From the NCBI RefSeq assembly GCF_001908185.1, contig NZ_LGHM01000042.1, forward strand, positions 23,879-87,878: a stretch of 64,000 bases of DNA, in the 5' to 3' direction. Position 1 is the first letter of the stretch, and every line of letters begins with the position of its first letter. Below the pieces are notes generated by a model. It was not told the origin of the DNA. It worked only from the letters and a program-made list of their open reading frames with translations, and did no database searches. This DNA comes from Bradyrhizobium sp. AS23.2. GTDB lineage: Bacteria > Pseudomonadota > Alphaproteobacteria > Rhizobiales > Xanthobacteraceae. This document shows positions 51,461 through 60,971 of the stretch, piece by piece. A program made the translations under genes and the position numbers.

Positions 51461-53824
51461 CTACCATTTGAACGCCGCCGAGATCTCGTAGGTGCGTGGC
51501 ACGCCGAGCAGTATCTGATCGGGATAGAACGGATCGCCCCAGATCGCGTAACGCTTGTCGGTGATGTTGCGAACGCGGAAGGTCAGGCGAGCCTGGTCGA
51601 CCGCGTTGAATACCGTCCTGGGGATGTCGACGAAGGCATAGACGTCGGCCACGGTGTAGGCGTTCATCGTGACCGTATTTGCGTCGGTGTTGTAACGGTC
51701 GCCGACATGGCGGCCGACGATTCCGAGCTCCACCGGCCAGGGTGTGAAGAAGCGATACGAGGCCCCGGCATTCGCCACGATGCGCGGCACGTTCGGCGGC
51801 GTATTGCCGGAGAACGATCCGCCAGCGAAATTGTAGTCGGCATAGCGCGCATCGACATAGGCGATGTTGCCCCAGAGACGCAACGGCTCGATCGGGCGTA
51901 CGGCCGCCGCAAGCTCCACGCCCTTGGACTCCTGCCGTCCGGCGATGTTGAGCTGCATGCCGCCGGCCGCGGCATAGACATTCTTTCGCTCGATATCGTA
52001 GGCCGAGAATGACCACCCTGCCCTGTTATCCCAGAACAGGTGCTTGACGCCGGTCTCATAGGTGCGCGAGGTCGTGAGGTCGAGCGGCTGGGTCGGTCCG
52101 AGCAGGAAGATGTTGTTGGCCGAGACATCCGCGCCGGTGGCGTACTGGCTGAAGAAGGTCAGGCCCGGAATGGCTTCCCAGGTGTAGCCGATGCGGCCCG
52201 TCATCGGCGCCCAATCTGTCGAGTACGGGAAGCCTGCCTTCTCCAGGCCGATCACGTTGGCCGAATTGCGGTCGAGCCCGATATGCTCGACGCGCAGGCC
52301 GCCGATCAGCGCGAAGCTGCGCGTCAACTTCAGCCGGTCCTCGAACGACAGCGCCTGGTTGTCGATACGTGCCGTCTGCTGCTGCGTCGTGAGCAAACCG
52401 TAATAGCCGCGCGCGGGATCGACCAGCGTGACGGAATCGTCGGGAAAATTGGCGGCGCCCGGCCTGACAAAATCGAGGTAGCTTGACGATACTGTCGTAA
52501 CCAAACGGTTATCGAAGCCTGCGATGTCAGTATCCCACGTCAGGTCCGTGATATTGCCGACAAGGCGCTGGCTTTGCGCGACATAGAAGCGTTCCCGATC
52601 CACCATATTCGTCGTGGAGTTGAACGCCTCCACCTCGTTATTGAACCAGGTACGCTCTGCACCATAGGCATAGGCCTGGCTCTTGAGCGTCAGGTCAGGC
52701 GCGAGCTTCAGCTCAAAGCCGCCCCGCAGCCACACTTCCTGTGCCACGTTACGGTTATCCAGGACATTGTAATTGGTGTTGAAGGTGCGGTCGTCGATCG
52801 TGACCGGCCCGAGATTCGTTCCGTTGAAGTTCGAGACGTAGTTGCCGGAGACGATGCCGGTGGCCGCGTGCGAGCCGCTATAAGCGACCGGCACCAGCGG
52901 CGCGCCCCAATAGGCTTTCGAGCGGTCTTCCCGGTATTCGGTCGCGCCCCAGACCTTGAGACTGTTGGAAATGCGATAATTGAGCTGGCCGGAAACGTCG
53001 AACGTCTTGGTATTGGTGTCGTCGGCAAAGCCGTTGAGCGAGGAACGGCTGATGTCGAAGCGGTAGTCGAGGCCCTGCACATTGGTGCTGCCGCCGGAAC
53101 CATAGTGGGCACGGAATGAGTTCAGCGAGTCCAAGGAGAAATCCGCCTCGTTCCGGATCGCCCCGGTGTGCGGCTGCTTCGTGACCAAGTTGATCGCGCC
53201 GCCGGCGGCACCTTCGCCTGACATCAGCGAGGCCGGACCTTTCACAAATTCCACGGCTTCGAGATTGGCCGTATCCGTGATCCGCGAAGTCATGTTCTGC
53301 GGGCCGATCTTGATGCCGTTGTAGAGCATGTTGATCTGGCTGTTGGTGAAGCCGCGCATCGAGAAGGCCGAGGGCTCGGCCGGATTGTCGCCGGATGTGA
53401 CGCCCACCGCGCCCTGGGCCACCTCCGACACGGTGCGATAGCCCTGTTCGCGCATGGTTTCGGCCGAGATCACCTCGACGGTCGCGGGAATCTCCCGCAC
53501 GGTCAGGCCGAGGCGCGAGGCGCTTACGGCCACAGCGTTGCTGTTGAGCGGCGTCTGTGTCTGCGTGGCTGCTGTCGGCGCGACAGGCTTTGGCGCGGCC
53601 GATGCGGTCGCTGGCCGGCGCGCTGCTGCGTGGCGTGCGCTCTGCGCGTCGCGGCCAGCCGGCTTGGCCTGCTTCCGCGGTTGGGCGGGCGTCACCTCAA
53701 CCGGCGGCAGTGATTGGCGGGCCTGCTGCGCCAGCGCGGCAGGCATATCGGCGGCAACAAACGACGTGAGAGCGGTTGAGGCGAGCAGCAAGCGGCACGG
53801 TCGTACAAAACGAATGGAAAACAC
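51461..53824 (-). CDS. TonB-dependent outer-membrane receptor under B12 control
   Basis: A 787-residue receptor. Signal peptide ends PAALAQQ, then a Pro/Ala-rich linker, the plug domain (REIPATVEVISAETMREQGY, NMLYNGIKIGPQNMTSRITD, VKGPASLMSGEGAAGGAINL) and a 22-strand-type barrel ending in EISAAFKW with terminal aromatic residue. By sequence alone it looks like a siderophore receptor. Its leader is a cobalamin riboswitch, so the cargo is more likely a corrinoid, cobalt complex or related compound. The PepSY protein is downstream. Confidence 0.9.
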   Translation of the reverse strand: MFSIRFVRPCRLLLASTALTSFVAADMPAALAQQARQSLPPVEVTPAQPRKQAKPAGRDAQSARHAAARRPATASAAPKPVAPTAATQTQTPLNSNAVAVSASRLGLTVREIPATVEVISAETMREQGYRTVSEVAQGAVGVTSGDNPAEPSAFSMRGFTNSQINMLYNGIKIGPQNMTSRITDTANLEAVEFVKGPASLMSGEGAAGGAINLVTKQPHTGAIRNEADFSLDSLNSFRAHYGSGGSTNVQGLDYRFDISRSSLNGFADDTNTKTFDVSGQLNYRISNSLKVWGATEYREDRSKAYWGAPLVPVAYSGSHAATGIVSGNYVSNFNGTNLGPVTIDDRTFNTNYNVLDNRNVAQEVWLRGGFELKLAPDLTLKSQAYAYGAERTWFNNEVEAFNSTTNMVDRERFYVAQSQRLVGNITDLTWDTDIAGFDNRLVTTVSSSYLDFVRPGAANFPDDSVTLVDPARGYYGLLTTQQQTARIDNQALSFEDRLKLTRSFALIGGLRVEHIGLDRNSANVIGLEKAGFPYSTDWAPMTGRIGYTWEAIPGLTFFSQYATGADVSANNIFLLGPTQPLDLTTSRTYETGVKHLFWDNRAGWSFSAYDIERKNVYAAAGGMQLNIAGRQESKGVELAAAVRPIEPLRLWGNIAYVDARYADYNFAGGSFSGNTPPNVPRIVANAGASYRFFTPWPVELGIVGRHVGDRYNTDANTVTMNAYTVADVYAFVDIPRTVFNAVDQARLTFRVRNITDKRYAIWGDPFYPDQILLGVPRTYEISAAFKW

Positions 53825-53948
53825 GGTTCGGGACCTCGGTATGACGTCAGTGGCACGTCACAGCGAACGAGGTCTCATCCCTGGCTTTTGAGGCCTTCCG
53901 ATGAAGCCGAATGTCTGTACTCCCCGACCGACATCTTCGCGTGTGACC

Positions 53949-54140
53949 ACGGCTGACGGCAGGTCTCCTGGCTCGCGGGTCGTGACCGCTTCGTCGCCTT
54001 CCCGGGACCGAGGACCCAGTGGCTCGTGACGAAGGATTCACCGCTTACAGTTGCGGGGGCAGCTACGGCATTGGGGACAACGTCCCCGCACCGCATTCCC
54101 TTTTCATTCCCTGATGGGGAAACCGTCAGGGCCATCTAGG
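53949..54140 (-). promoter_or_regulatory. Cobalamin riboswitch
   Basis: On the minus strand the conserved elements appear in order: GCTGCCCCCGCAACTGTAAG, then GCCACTGG, GGGAAGGCG and the B12 box AGCCAGGAGACCTGCC (53958-53973). The 5' stem partner GACGGTTTCCCC is at the upstream end. It lies about 125 bases before the TonB receptor start, so it controls receptor and PepSY gene. Binding of adenosylcobalamin would be expected to shut off expression. Confidence 0.95.
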
Positions 54141-54214
54141 ATTACCATCGAGACGGAGTCAATGTACGTGTTGCGGCGTTATTGTCACAGCGACCAGCTT
54201 CCTTGGAGATGAGC

Positions 54215-54787
54215 ATGGAAGGCGAGACCTTCGTCTGGCTGATACGGCATGCGCCTGTCGAAGGCGTTACGGGGACGATCCATGCGCCGGACGCGCCGGC
54301 CGATCTCGGCGATCGCGCACAACTGGACGCGCTGCGGCAGCGCCTGCCGCGGGATGCCGCGAGCTATGCCAGCCCGTCACGTCGCACGGTCGAGACGGCG
54401 CGCGCGCTGGGACTCGAGCCGGAGCTGGTCGGCGAATTCCGCGAGCAGGATTTTGGCAACTGGACCGGCCATCGCCATGACGAGCTCGCCGCGACCGGCG
54501 GCGAGACTTACGCGCAGTTCTGGAGCGATCCGGCGCGCGCGAGGCCGCCGGGTGGTGAAAGTTTCGAGGATCAGGTCGCGCGCGTGCGGCTGGGTCTGTC
54601 GCGGATCGGAGCCGGACCGGCGGCGCTCGTCGTGCATTCCGGCACCATCCGCGCTGCACTCTGCATCGCACTGGATCTGACGCCAGAAGCGGCCTTGCGC
54701 TTCGTGGTCGATCCGCTTTCGCTGACCCGGATCGATCGGCTCGCGACCGGCTGGCGCGTCGTCTCCGTCAATCAGCGCACAGCCTGA
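54215..54787 (+). CDS. Histidine phosphatase family protein, CobC-like
   Basis: A 190-residue phosphatase, start at 54215 with GGAG six bases upstream. The catalytic histidine is in WLIRHAPVEG, the second in ALVVHSGTIRAAL, with an arginine in ASPSRRTVETARAL. In this place, facing cobT, it fits the alpha-ribazole-5'-phosphate phosphatase step of cobalamin assembly. The family is broad, so the substrate is inferred from context. Confidence 0.8.
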   Translation: MEGETFVWLIRHAPVEGVTGTIHAPDAPADLGDRAQLDALRQRLPRDAASYASPSRRTVETARALGLEPELVGEFREQDFGNWTGHRHDELAATGGETYAQFWSDPARARPPGGESFEDQVARVRLGLSRIGAGPAALVVHSGTIRAALCIALDLTPEAALRFVVDPLSLTRIDRLATGWRVVSVNQRTA

Positions 54788-54793
54788 ACCTGA

Positions 54794-55846
54794 TCAGGCC
54801 GGACGATCCGGCACATTGGCCTGCGCAAACGTCGCCATGCCGTTGTGGAGGCTGCAGGCCGACCGCACCAGTGGCAGCGCGATGGCGGCGCCCGATCCCT
54901 CGCCGAGCCTGAGATCGAGGCTGATCAGCGGCTGCACGTTCAGCGCGCGCAGCACCAGCCGATGCCCCTGCTCCGCCGATTGATGCGAGGCCAGCAGGAA
55001 CGGCTGGCACGACGGATTGAGGCGCACGGCTGCCAGCGCCGCCACCGACACGATGAAGCCGTCGATCAATACAGGGATGCGGCGCTGTGCGGCCGCGATG
55101 ATCGCGCCGCAGATCGCCGCGATTTCGAGGCCACCGACGGCGCACAGGATCTTTTCGGGCGTCGCGCCCGCAACGCCATGGCGCGCTATCGCAGCATCGA
55201 TCACGCGCGCCTTGTGCGCGCGGCCGGCTTCATCGACGCCGGTGCCACTGCCCGCGATCTCCTCGGCGCTCACGCCCAGCAGGCTCGCCGCAATTGCCGC
55301 CGAGGTCGTGGTGTTGCCGATGCCCATCTCACCGAAGATCAGGAGATCGGGCTGACCTGCGTCCGCCCGCACAACGGCGCGCTGGCCGGCCTCAAAGGCA
55401 AACGCCAGCTCCGCCGGTGTGAGCGCAGATTCGACACTGAAATCGCGCGTACCGCTGCGCGGCTTGTCAGTGACGATGCCCGCCATCTCCTCCTGCGCCA
55501 GCGTGCCGGCGTCGACGACCTCCAGGCTTGAGCCAAGCTCGCGCGCCAGCACCGAGATCGCGGCGCCGCCCGACGCGAAATTCGCCATCATCGCGATGGT
55601 CACGGCTTGCGGATAAGCCGACACGCCCTGTGCGACGATGCCGTGATCACCGGCGAAGATGACGATCGGCACCCGCGCGGCACGAGGCTGCTCGGTCGCT
55701 TGCAGGCCCGCAAGCTCGATCGCGAGCTGCTCGAGCCGGCCAAGCGCGCCAGCTGGCTTCGTCAGCTGCGCCTGCCGCGCGACCGCCGCCTCGCGGTGGA
55801 TCGCGGAGATCTCAGGGCACTTCCGGTAAACCCATTCAGGGAGCAT
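54794..55846 (-). CDS. cobT: Nicotinate-nucleotide:dimethylbenzimidazole phosphoribosyltransferase
   Basis: A 350-residue enzyme that makes alpha-ribazole phosphate from DMB and nicotinate mononucleotide for the lower loop of B12. Signatures are VIFAGDHGIVAQGVSAYPQ, LLIFGEMGIGNTTTSAAIAA and the catalytic glutamate in LRLGEGSGAAIAL. Its stop is six bases from the cobC-like stop on the other strand. It follows cobF by 15 bases. Confidence 0.95.
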   Translation of the reverse strand: MLPEWVYRKCPEISAIHREAAVARQAQLTKPAGALGRLEQLAIELAGLQATEQPRAARVPIVIFAGDHGIVAQGVSAYPQAVTIAMMANFASGGAAISVLARELGSSLEVVDAGTLAQEEMAGIVTDKPRSGTRDFSVESALTPAELAFAFEAGQRAVVRADAGQPDLLIFGEMGIGNTTTSAAIAASLLGVSAEEIAGSGTGVDEAGRAHKARVIDAAIARHGVAGATPEKILCAVGGLEIAAICGAIIAAAQRRIPVLIDGFIVSVAALAAVRLNPSCQPFLLASHQSAEQGHRLVLRALNVQPLISLDLRLGEGSGAAIALPLVRSACSLHNGMATFAQANVPDRPA

Positions 55847-55861
55847 GATGCCTCGCTTGCC

Positions 55862-56608
55862 TCACGGCCTGCGCTTGAGAATGTAGCTGTCCATGATCCA
55901 GCCGTGCCGCTCGCGCGCCTCTTGCCGCACAGCGACGATGCGCGGGCCGGTCTCGGCAAGCGCGCCGGACATGACGATCTGGTCGGCCATGCCAAGATAG
56001 GCGCCCCACCAGATGTGGAGCCCCGCAGGATCGAGCGACTGGAATGCCGTGCCGCCGTCGAGCATCACCACGACGGTATCGACACCTTGTGGCCAGCCGC
56101 CCTCCCGCAGGCGGCGTCCGGTCGTAACCAGGAACGGCTCGCCAATGTCGTTGAGCGGCAGCGCATGCGCCGCGCACAGCGCCTGGATCGAGGTGATGCC
56201 GGGCACGACCTCGATCTTGGGCGAAGGATTTAGCCGCCGCGCGATGCGCAGCGAGGAGTCGTAGAGAGAGGGATCGCCCCAGATCAGCAGCGCAACCTTG
56301 CCGTCGCCTTCGAGGTGGCTGGCGATCGTCTGCGACCAGGTCACAGCGACGGCATCGTGCCAATCGTCCACGCCCTTGCGGTAATCCGCCTCGTCCGCAT
56401 CGCGCACGGGAAGATCGAACTCGGCGATGCGCGTCTTGTCGCTGGTGAGCACATCCGCGCAGATCGTCCGGCGCAGGTCGGCAAGATCTGACTTTGCAGT
56501 CCCCTTGCGCGGGATCAGGACGAGATCAGCGTCGTTGATGGCGCGGATCGCGGCGCGCGTGAGCTGCTCGGGATCGCCGCAGCCGATGCCTATCAGGCAG
56601 AGCGTCAT
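55862..56608 (-). CDS. cobF: Precorrin-6A synthase (deacetylating)
   Basis: A 248-residue SAM-dependent methyltransferase of the tetrapyrrole family. It methylates C1 of precorrin-5 with loss of acetate, a step of the aerobic pathway. The N-terminal loop is LIGIGCGDPEQLTRAA, and VVPGITSIQALCAAHALPLN is the mid-domain motif. The ATG at 56608 overlaps the cobA stop (ATGA). Confidence 0.95.
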   Translation of the reverse strand: MTLCLIGIGCGDPEQLTRAAIRAINDADLVLIPRKGTAKSDLADLRRTICADVLTSDKTRIAEFDLPVRDADEADYRKGVDDWHDAVAVTWSQTIASHLEGDGKVALLIWGDPSLYDSSLRIARRLNPSPKIEVVPGITSIQALCAAHALPLNDIGEPFLVTTGRRLREGGWPQGVDTVVVMLDGGTAFQSLDPAGLHIWWGAYLGMADQIVMSGALAETGPRIVAVRQEARERHGWIMDSYILKRRP

Positions 56609-57339
56609 CACGACAGATAGTCCCCCGCGAGCGCACCGAACAGGATCACGGCGGCCGTGGAAGCGGCGCCGCCGCGCGCAAGCTGCTCGGCGAGCTCGGC
56701 AATCGTGGTGCGCACCAGCCGCTCGTCCGGCCGCCCGAGGGATTCGGCGAACAGCGCCGGCGTATCCGGAGCGAGGCCATGTTCGATCAATTTTGCGGCA
56801 AGCGCCGGGAAGGTGCGCCGGCCCATATAGACCACAGTCGTCGCCTCGGGATCAGCCAGCGCCGCCCAATTCAGGTTTGGCGGCAGCTCGCCCGTGACAT
56901 CGGCCCCGGTCACGAATTGCACCCGGCGCGAGGTGTGGCGCCGGGTCAAGGGAATGCCGGCTTGCGCGGCGGCGACGCAGGCCGAGGTCACGCCGGGAAT
57001 GATCTCGTAGCCGAAGCCGGCCTCGCGCAGCGTTTCGAGCTCCTCCTCGAGCCGGCCGAAAATGCCGGCGTCGCCCGACTTCAGCCGCACCACCCGCACG
57101 CCGGTCGCGGCATAGTCGACCAGGAGGCGGTTGACATGGTGCTGCTTGGTCGAGGGCCGCCCTGCCCGTTTCCCGACCGCGACGAGATTGGCGCCGGGCC
57201 GGGCGAGGTCGAGGATCGCGCCCGAAGCAAGGTCGTCATAGAGCACGACGTCTGCCTCGCGCAGCCGCGCGGCACCTTTGAGCGTGAGAAGCTCGGGGTC
57301 GCCAGGTCCGGCGGAGATGAAAGTAACAAAACCGCTCAC
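56608..57339 (-). CDS. cobA: Uroporphyrinogen-III C-methyltransferase
   Basis: A 243-residue enzyme that adds methyls at C2 and C7 to give precorrin-2. Motifs are FISAGPGDPELLTLKGA, LKSGDAGIFGRLEEEL and IPGVTSACVAAAQAGIPLTR. There is no siroheme (CysG-type) dehydrogenase domain. It starts at GTG, overlapping the cobB stop (GTGA). Confidence 0.94.
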   Translation of the reverse strand: MSGFVTFISAGPGDPELLTLKGAARLREADVVLYDDLASGAILDLARPGANLVAVGKRAGRPSTKQHHVNRLLVDYAATGVRVVRLKSGDAGIFGRLEEELETLREAGFGYEIIPGVTSACVAAAQAGIPLTRRHTSRRVQFVTGADVTGELPPNLNWAALADPEATTVVYMGRRTFPALAAKLIEHGLAPDTPALFAESLGRPDERLVRTTIAELAEQLARGGAASTAAVILFGALAGDYLS

Positions 57340-58646
57340 CGGTCCTCCGCGATCAGATGGAAGAACGTGCCGGTGGCATGGCCACGCCGCGAGCCGGTCT
57401 CGGCGATGACGGCACCCGTTGCGTCGTGCACGACCGCCAGCGGCGTATCTGGCTGCGCGACGATCGTCGAATAATGGAATTCGTGGCCGCGCAGGCGCGC
57501 GCCCACGTGATGCCCGGGCATCGGCGCGGCGAGCGCGGCGAGACGATAGCCCAGATGCATGCGGCGCTTGGCAAAGCTCGTCTCCAGTCCGAGCAGGCCT
57601 GTCATCTCATGGCGAACACCATCGGCGTCGGTCAAGGCGGCCCCCAGCACCATATAGCCTCCGCATTCGCCGTGCACCGGTCGCGTTTCGGCGAAGGCAG
57701 TCAGGCCGCTGCGAAAGCGCGCATTGGCCGCGATCCTTCCGGCATGAAGCTCGGGATAGCCGCCGGGCAGCCAGCAGACATCGGCACTCGGATCAGGACC
57801 TTCATCGGCAAGCGGCGAGAATGTCGAGATCTCGGCGCCCGCCGCGCGCCAGGCTTCCAGCATGTGCGGATAAACGAACGAGAATGCCGCATCGCGGGCA
57901 AGCGCAATGCGCTGGCCGGGCGGCGTCACGTTGAGGCCGTTCGCGGCAGGTTGCGGCGACCAGGCGGCTGCCGACCGCAGCACCGCATCAAGATCGACAT
58001 GCTCCGTGACGAACCGCGCCGCCTCGTCGATCAGCTTGCCGATCTCGGCCTGCTCCTCGGCCTGCACCAGGCCGAGATGTCGCTTCGGCAGGCTGATCTC
58101 AGCATGACGCGGCAATGCGCCGAACACGGCGATGCCGACATCCAGCAGCGCACGCCGCACGAGGTCTTCGTGGCGCGGGCTGGCGACGCGATTGAGCACG
58201 ACGCCCGCAAGACGTACGCCGGCGCGGTAATCACGAAGGCCTGCGGCGATGGCAGCCGCCGTCTGCGCCTGTCCGGAGGGATCGATCACCAGCAGCACCG
58301 GCCAGCCCAGCATCTCCGCGATGTCGGCCGTGGCGCCGGTTCCGGAGACACCGCGCGTAGCGACACCGTCGAACAGACCCATCGAGCCCTCGGCGAGCAC
58401 GACATCGGCGTCAGTGCCGCGGCTGACAAGATGCGCGATCGTCGCACGGTCCATGGCCCAGCTATCGACATTGACGGAAGCGCGTCCCGTGGCGGCAGCA
58501 TGGAAGGCGGGATCGATGTAGTCGGGTCCGCTCTTGAAGCACTGCACGTTCAAGCCGCGATTGCGCCAGGCCCGCGCGAGCGCCAGCGTCAGCGTGGTCT
58601 TGCCGACGCCGGAAGCAGGCGCGGAGATGACGAGGCCTGCCGCCAT
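57336..58646 (-). CDS. cobB: Cobyrinic (hydrogenobyrinic) acid a,c-diamide synthase
   Basis: A 436-residue glutamine amidotransferase. The N-terminal ATPase has the P-loop SAPASGVGKTTLTLALA and FKSGPDYIDPAFH; the C-terminal glutaminase domain has the cysteine in VHGECGGYMVLGAALTD. It amidates the a and c side chains using ATP and glutamine. ATG 58646 is preferred over the GTG three bases upstream because GGAGG is then seven bases away. Confidence 0.95.
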   Translation of the reverse strand: MAAGLVISAPASGVGKTTLTLALARAWRNRGLNVQCFKSGPDYIDPAFHAAATGRASVNVDSWAMDRATIAHLVSRGTDADVVLAEGSMGLFDGVATRGVSGTGATADIAEMLGWPVLLVIDPSGQAQTAAAIAAGLRDYRAGVRLAGVVLNRVASPRHEDLVRRALLDVGIAVFGALPRHAEISLPKRHLGLVQAEEQAEIGKLIDEAARFVTEHVDLDAVLRSAAAWSPQPAANGLNVTPPGQRIALARDAAFSFVYPHMLEAWRAAGAEISTFSPLADEGPDPSADVCWLPGGYPELHAGRIAANARFRSGLTAFAETRPVHGECGGYMVLGAALTDADGVRHEMTGLLGLETSFAKRRMHLGYRLAALAAPMPGHHVGARLRGHEFHYSTIVAQPDTPLAVVHDATGAVIAETGSRRGHATGTFFHLIAEDR

Positions 58647-59428
58647 CACGACACCTCCGGAAAGCGCGGCTCGGCTCCGACCGGCCGATAGCGGCGATCA
58701 TAGTCGGCAGCATAGAGGCGGCTCTCGCCAAAATCCGACGAGCCAAGTGTCCTGCCGACCAGGATCAGCGCAGTACGCTCCATCTCGGTGCCAACGACAG
58801 CATCGAGCGTTGCAAGCGTCGCGCGGACGATGCGCTGGTCCGGCCAGCTCGCGCGCCAGACGATCGCAACCGGGCAGTCCGCGCCATAATGCGGTGTGAG
58901 ATCGGCGACAACCTTGTCGAGCAGATGGATCGACAGATGGATAGCAAGCACCGCTCCGGTTGCAGCGAAGGCGGCGAGCTTCTCCCCCTCGGGCATCGCG
59001 CTGGCGCGGCCCGGCGTGCGCGTCAGCACCACTGTCTGGGCAAGGCCGGGCAGCGTCAACTCGGCCTCGAGCGCAGCCGCGGCGGCCGCGAAGGACGGGA
59101 CGCCAGGCGTCACCGTATAGGGAATGCCGAGCGCGCGGAGGCGGCGGAGCTGCTCGCCCATCGCCGACCAGATCGAGAGATCGCCGGAATGCAGGCGGGC
59201 GATGTCTTTGCGCTCGGAGTGCGCGGCCGCCATCTCCGTGACGATCTCGTCGAGCGACAGCGGCGCGGTGTTGACGATCCGCGCGCCGGGCGGGCAATGC
59301 GCCAGCACGCCCTCGGGCACCAGCGAGCCGGCATAGAGGCAGACCGGACAGGCGGCGATCAGGTCACGACCGCGCAGCGTCAGCAGATCGGGAGCGCCCG
59401 GCCCTGCACCGATGAAATGCACAGTCAT
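58646..59428 (-). CDS. cobM: Precorrin-4 C11-methyltransferase
   Basis: A 260-residue tetrapyrrole methyltransferase starting [20 protein letters not shown]. Other blocks are [20 protein letters not shown] and [20 protein letters not shown], typical of CobM/CbiF. Start and stop overlap the neighbouring genes by 1-4 bases. It acts after CobJ and before CobF. Confidence 0.94.
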   Translation of the reverse strand: MTVHFIGAGPGAPDLLTLRGRDLIAACPVCLYAGSLVPEGVLAHCPPGARIVNTAPLSLDEIVTEMAAAHSERKDIARLHSGDLSIWSAMGEQLRRLRALGIPYTVTPGVPSFAAAAAALEAELTLPGLAQTVVLTRTPGRASAMPEGEKLAAFAATGAVLAIHLSIHLLDKVVADLTPHYGADCPVAIVWRASWPDQRIVRATLATLDAVVGTEMERTALILVGRTLGSSDFGESRLYAADYDRRYRPVGAEPRFPEVS

Positions 59429-59793
59429 GCGCCGTCTCCTTCCGCGATCGCCGCGGTCGCAGTGCGATCCTGCGAGACCACCCGCGTTCCAATCAATCGC
59501 GCGCGAGGACCAGCTGCCGCGAGCGCCGCGGCTTCGGCGACCGATCCCGTTCCGAACTTTTCCGCAATGAGCGCCGACTGCGTCGGCGTGTCGATACCGG
59601 CCAGCATTTCGGCCGGAACAGCCCTGATCGGCACACCGCATTCGCGCGCGAGCTGCTTCAGCGCCTCTGCATCGGCCTTGTCGCTGACAGTCGCCAACGC
59701 CGCAAGGCCTTCGGAACCTCCAGTCGCCAAAAGCGCCTCGCGCAGCGAAGCCAGCGTGACATCCCGCTTGAATCCGAGTCCGGCAACCTTCAT
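59425..59793 (-). CDS. cobE: Cobalamin biosynthesis protein CobE
   Basis: A 122-residue protein matching CobE and the C-terminal domain of Cbi[21 protein letters not shown] at the start, [20 protein letters not shown] in the middle and [20 protein letters not shown] near the end. Its exact role in the aerobic pathway is not firmly established. ATGA overlaps occur on both sides. Confidence 0.88.
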   Translation of the reverse strand: MKVAGLGFKRDVTLASLREALLATGGSEGLAALATVSDKADAEALKQLARECGVPIRAVPAEMLAGIDTPTQSALIAEKFGTGSVAEAAALAAAGPRARLIGTRVVSQDRTATAAIAEGDGA

Positions 59794-60971
59794 CGGACCA
59801 CGCTCCATTGCACCACGGGCCGTGCCGCCTGCCAGGACCGGTAGCGGCCCAGCGGGGTAGCATGAGCGATCTCGGCCCGCATCAACTCGCCACCGTGGCG
59901 CTGATGCAGCTCGCCAAGCTGCGCTTCAGTCTCCAGCGTCACCGCATGCACGACGAGCCGCGTCCCCGGTGAAAGCCGCGACCAGATGGCATCAAACATC
60001 GCGATGTCGAGGCCGCCGCCGATGAAGACGGCATCCGGCGCTTCCAGTCTGGCAAGAGCTTCCGGCGCGTTCCCCGTGATGATTGTGATCCGATGCGACA
60101 GTCCGAACGCCGCCGCATTGCTGCGGATGTTCGCGGCGCGATCCTCACGTGTCTCGATGGCATTCGCCATCCCGCCGCACAGCGCCCATTCGATCGAGAT
60201 CGACCCCGAGCCCGCGCCAATGTCCCACAGCCGTTCGCCGGGACGCGGCGCCAGCGCCGAGAGAGCGAGCGCGCGCACCGGCCGCTTGGTGATCTGGCCG
60301 TCATGGACGAAAAGATCGTCAGAAAGTCCCGAGCTGCGAGGAATGCCTTGCGCTCCCCTCGCCTCGACCGCCACCGCGACCAGGTTTCCAGCGAGATCAC
60401 CTGCAAAGCTATCGGCGCGATGTTCCGCAATGCTTTCGCGCGGCCCGCCAAGCGCGGTGAGAGTCCAGAATACCGAGGCGCCCCATTCGCGCTCCGTCAG
60501 CCATTTCGCGAGATCACCGGCCGCCTTCGCGTCTCGCACGAGGCAAATGATGCGCGCATCTCGCGCCAGATGCGGCACGAGGCGCTCGAACGGCGCGGCG
60601 TGAAGCCCAAGGCATGCGACGGATTCGAGGCGCCAGCCGAGCCGTGCGGCGGCTAGCGAGAATGTCGACGGCGACGAATGCGCGGTCCACTCGCCGGCAC
60701 AGAGTTTTTCGGCGAGGCTTGCGCCGGCGCCGTGCCAGAAGGGATCACCGGAAGCGAGGACCGCGGTTGGCCGGCCACGGCAGCTCAGCACGACGTTGGC
60801 ATCGAACGGCACCGGCCACGGGCGACCGCGCCCGGTCACGCCGGCAAGCGCGAGATGGCGTTCGCCGCCGAAGACGGTTTCGGCATCGTCAAGCGCCTTT
60901 CGACTTGCCTCGGACAGCCCGGCAAGGCCATCTTCGCCGATACCGATGATGGTCAACCAGGGATCAGCCAT
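59790..60971 (-). CDS. cobL: Precorrin-6B C5,15-methyltransferase (decarboxylating)
   Basis: A 393-residue two-domain enzyme. The N-terminal CbiE-like tetrapyrrole methyltransferase starts [20 protein letters not shown]; the C-terminal CbiT-like domain has the SAM motif [17 protein letters not shown] and [16 protein letters not shown]. Fusion of both is normal for CobL. Its ATG (60971-60969) overlaps the cobK ATG on the opposite strand. It heads the cobL-E-M-B-A-F-T run. Confidence 0.95.
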   Translation of the reverse strand: MADPWLTIIGIGEDGLAGLSEASRKALDDAETVFGGERHLALAGVTGRGRPWPVPFDANVVLSCRGRPTAVLASGDPFWHGAGASLAEKLCAGEWTAHSSPSTFSLAAARLGWRLESVACLGLHAAPFERLVPHLARDARIICLVRDAKAAGDLAKWLTEREWGASVFWTLTALGGPRESIAEHRADSFAGDLAGNLVAVAVEARGAQGIPRSSGLSDDLFVHDGQITKRPVRALALSALAPRPGERLWDIGAGSGSISIEWALCGGMANAIETREDRAANIRSNAAAFGLSHRITIITGNAPEALARLEAPDAVFIGGGLDIAMFDAIWSRLSPGTRLVVHAVTLETEAQLGELHQRHGGELMRAEIAHATPLGRYRSWQAARPVVQWSVVR

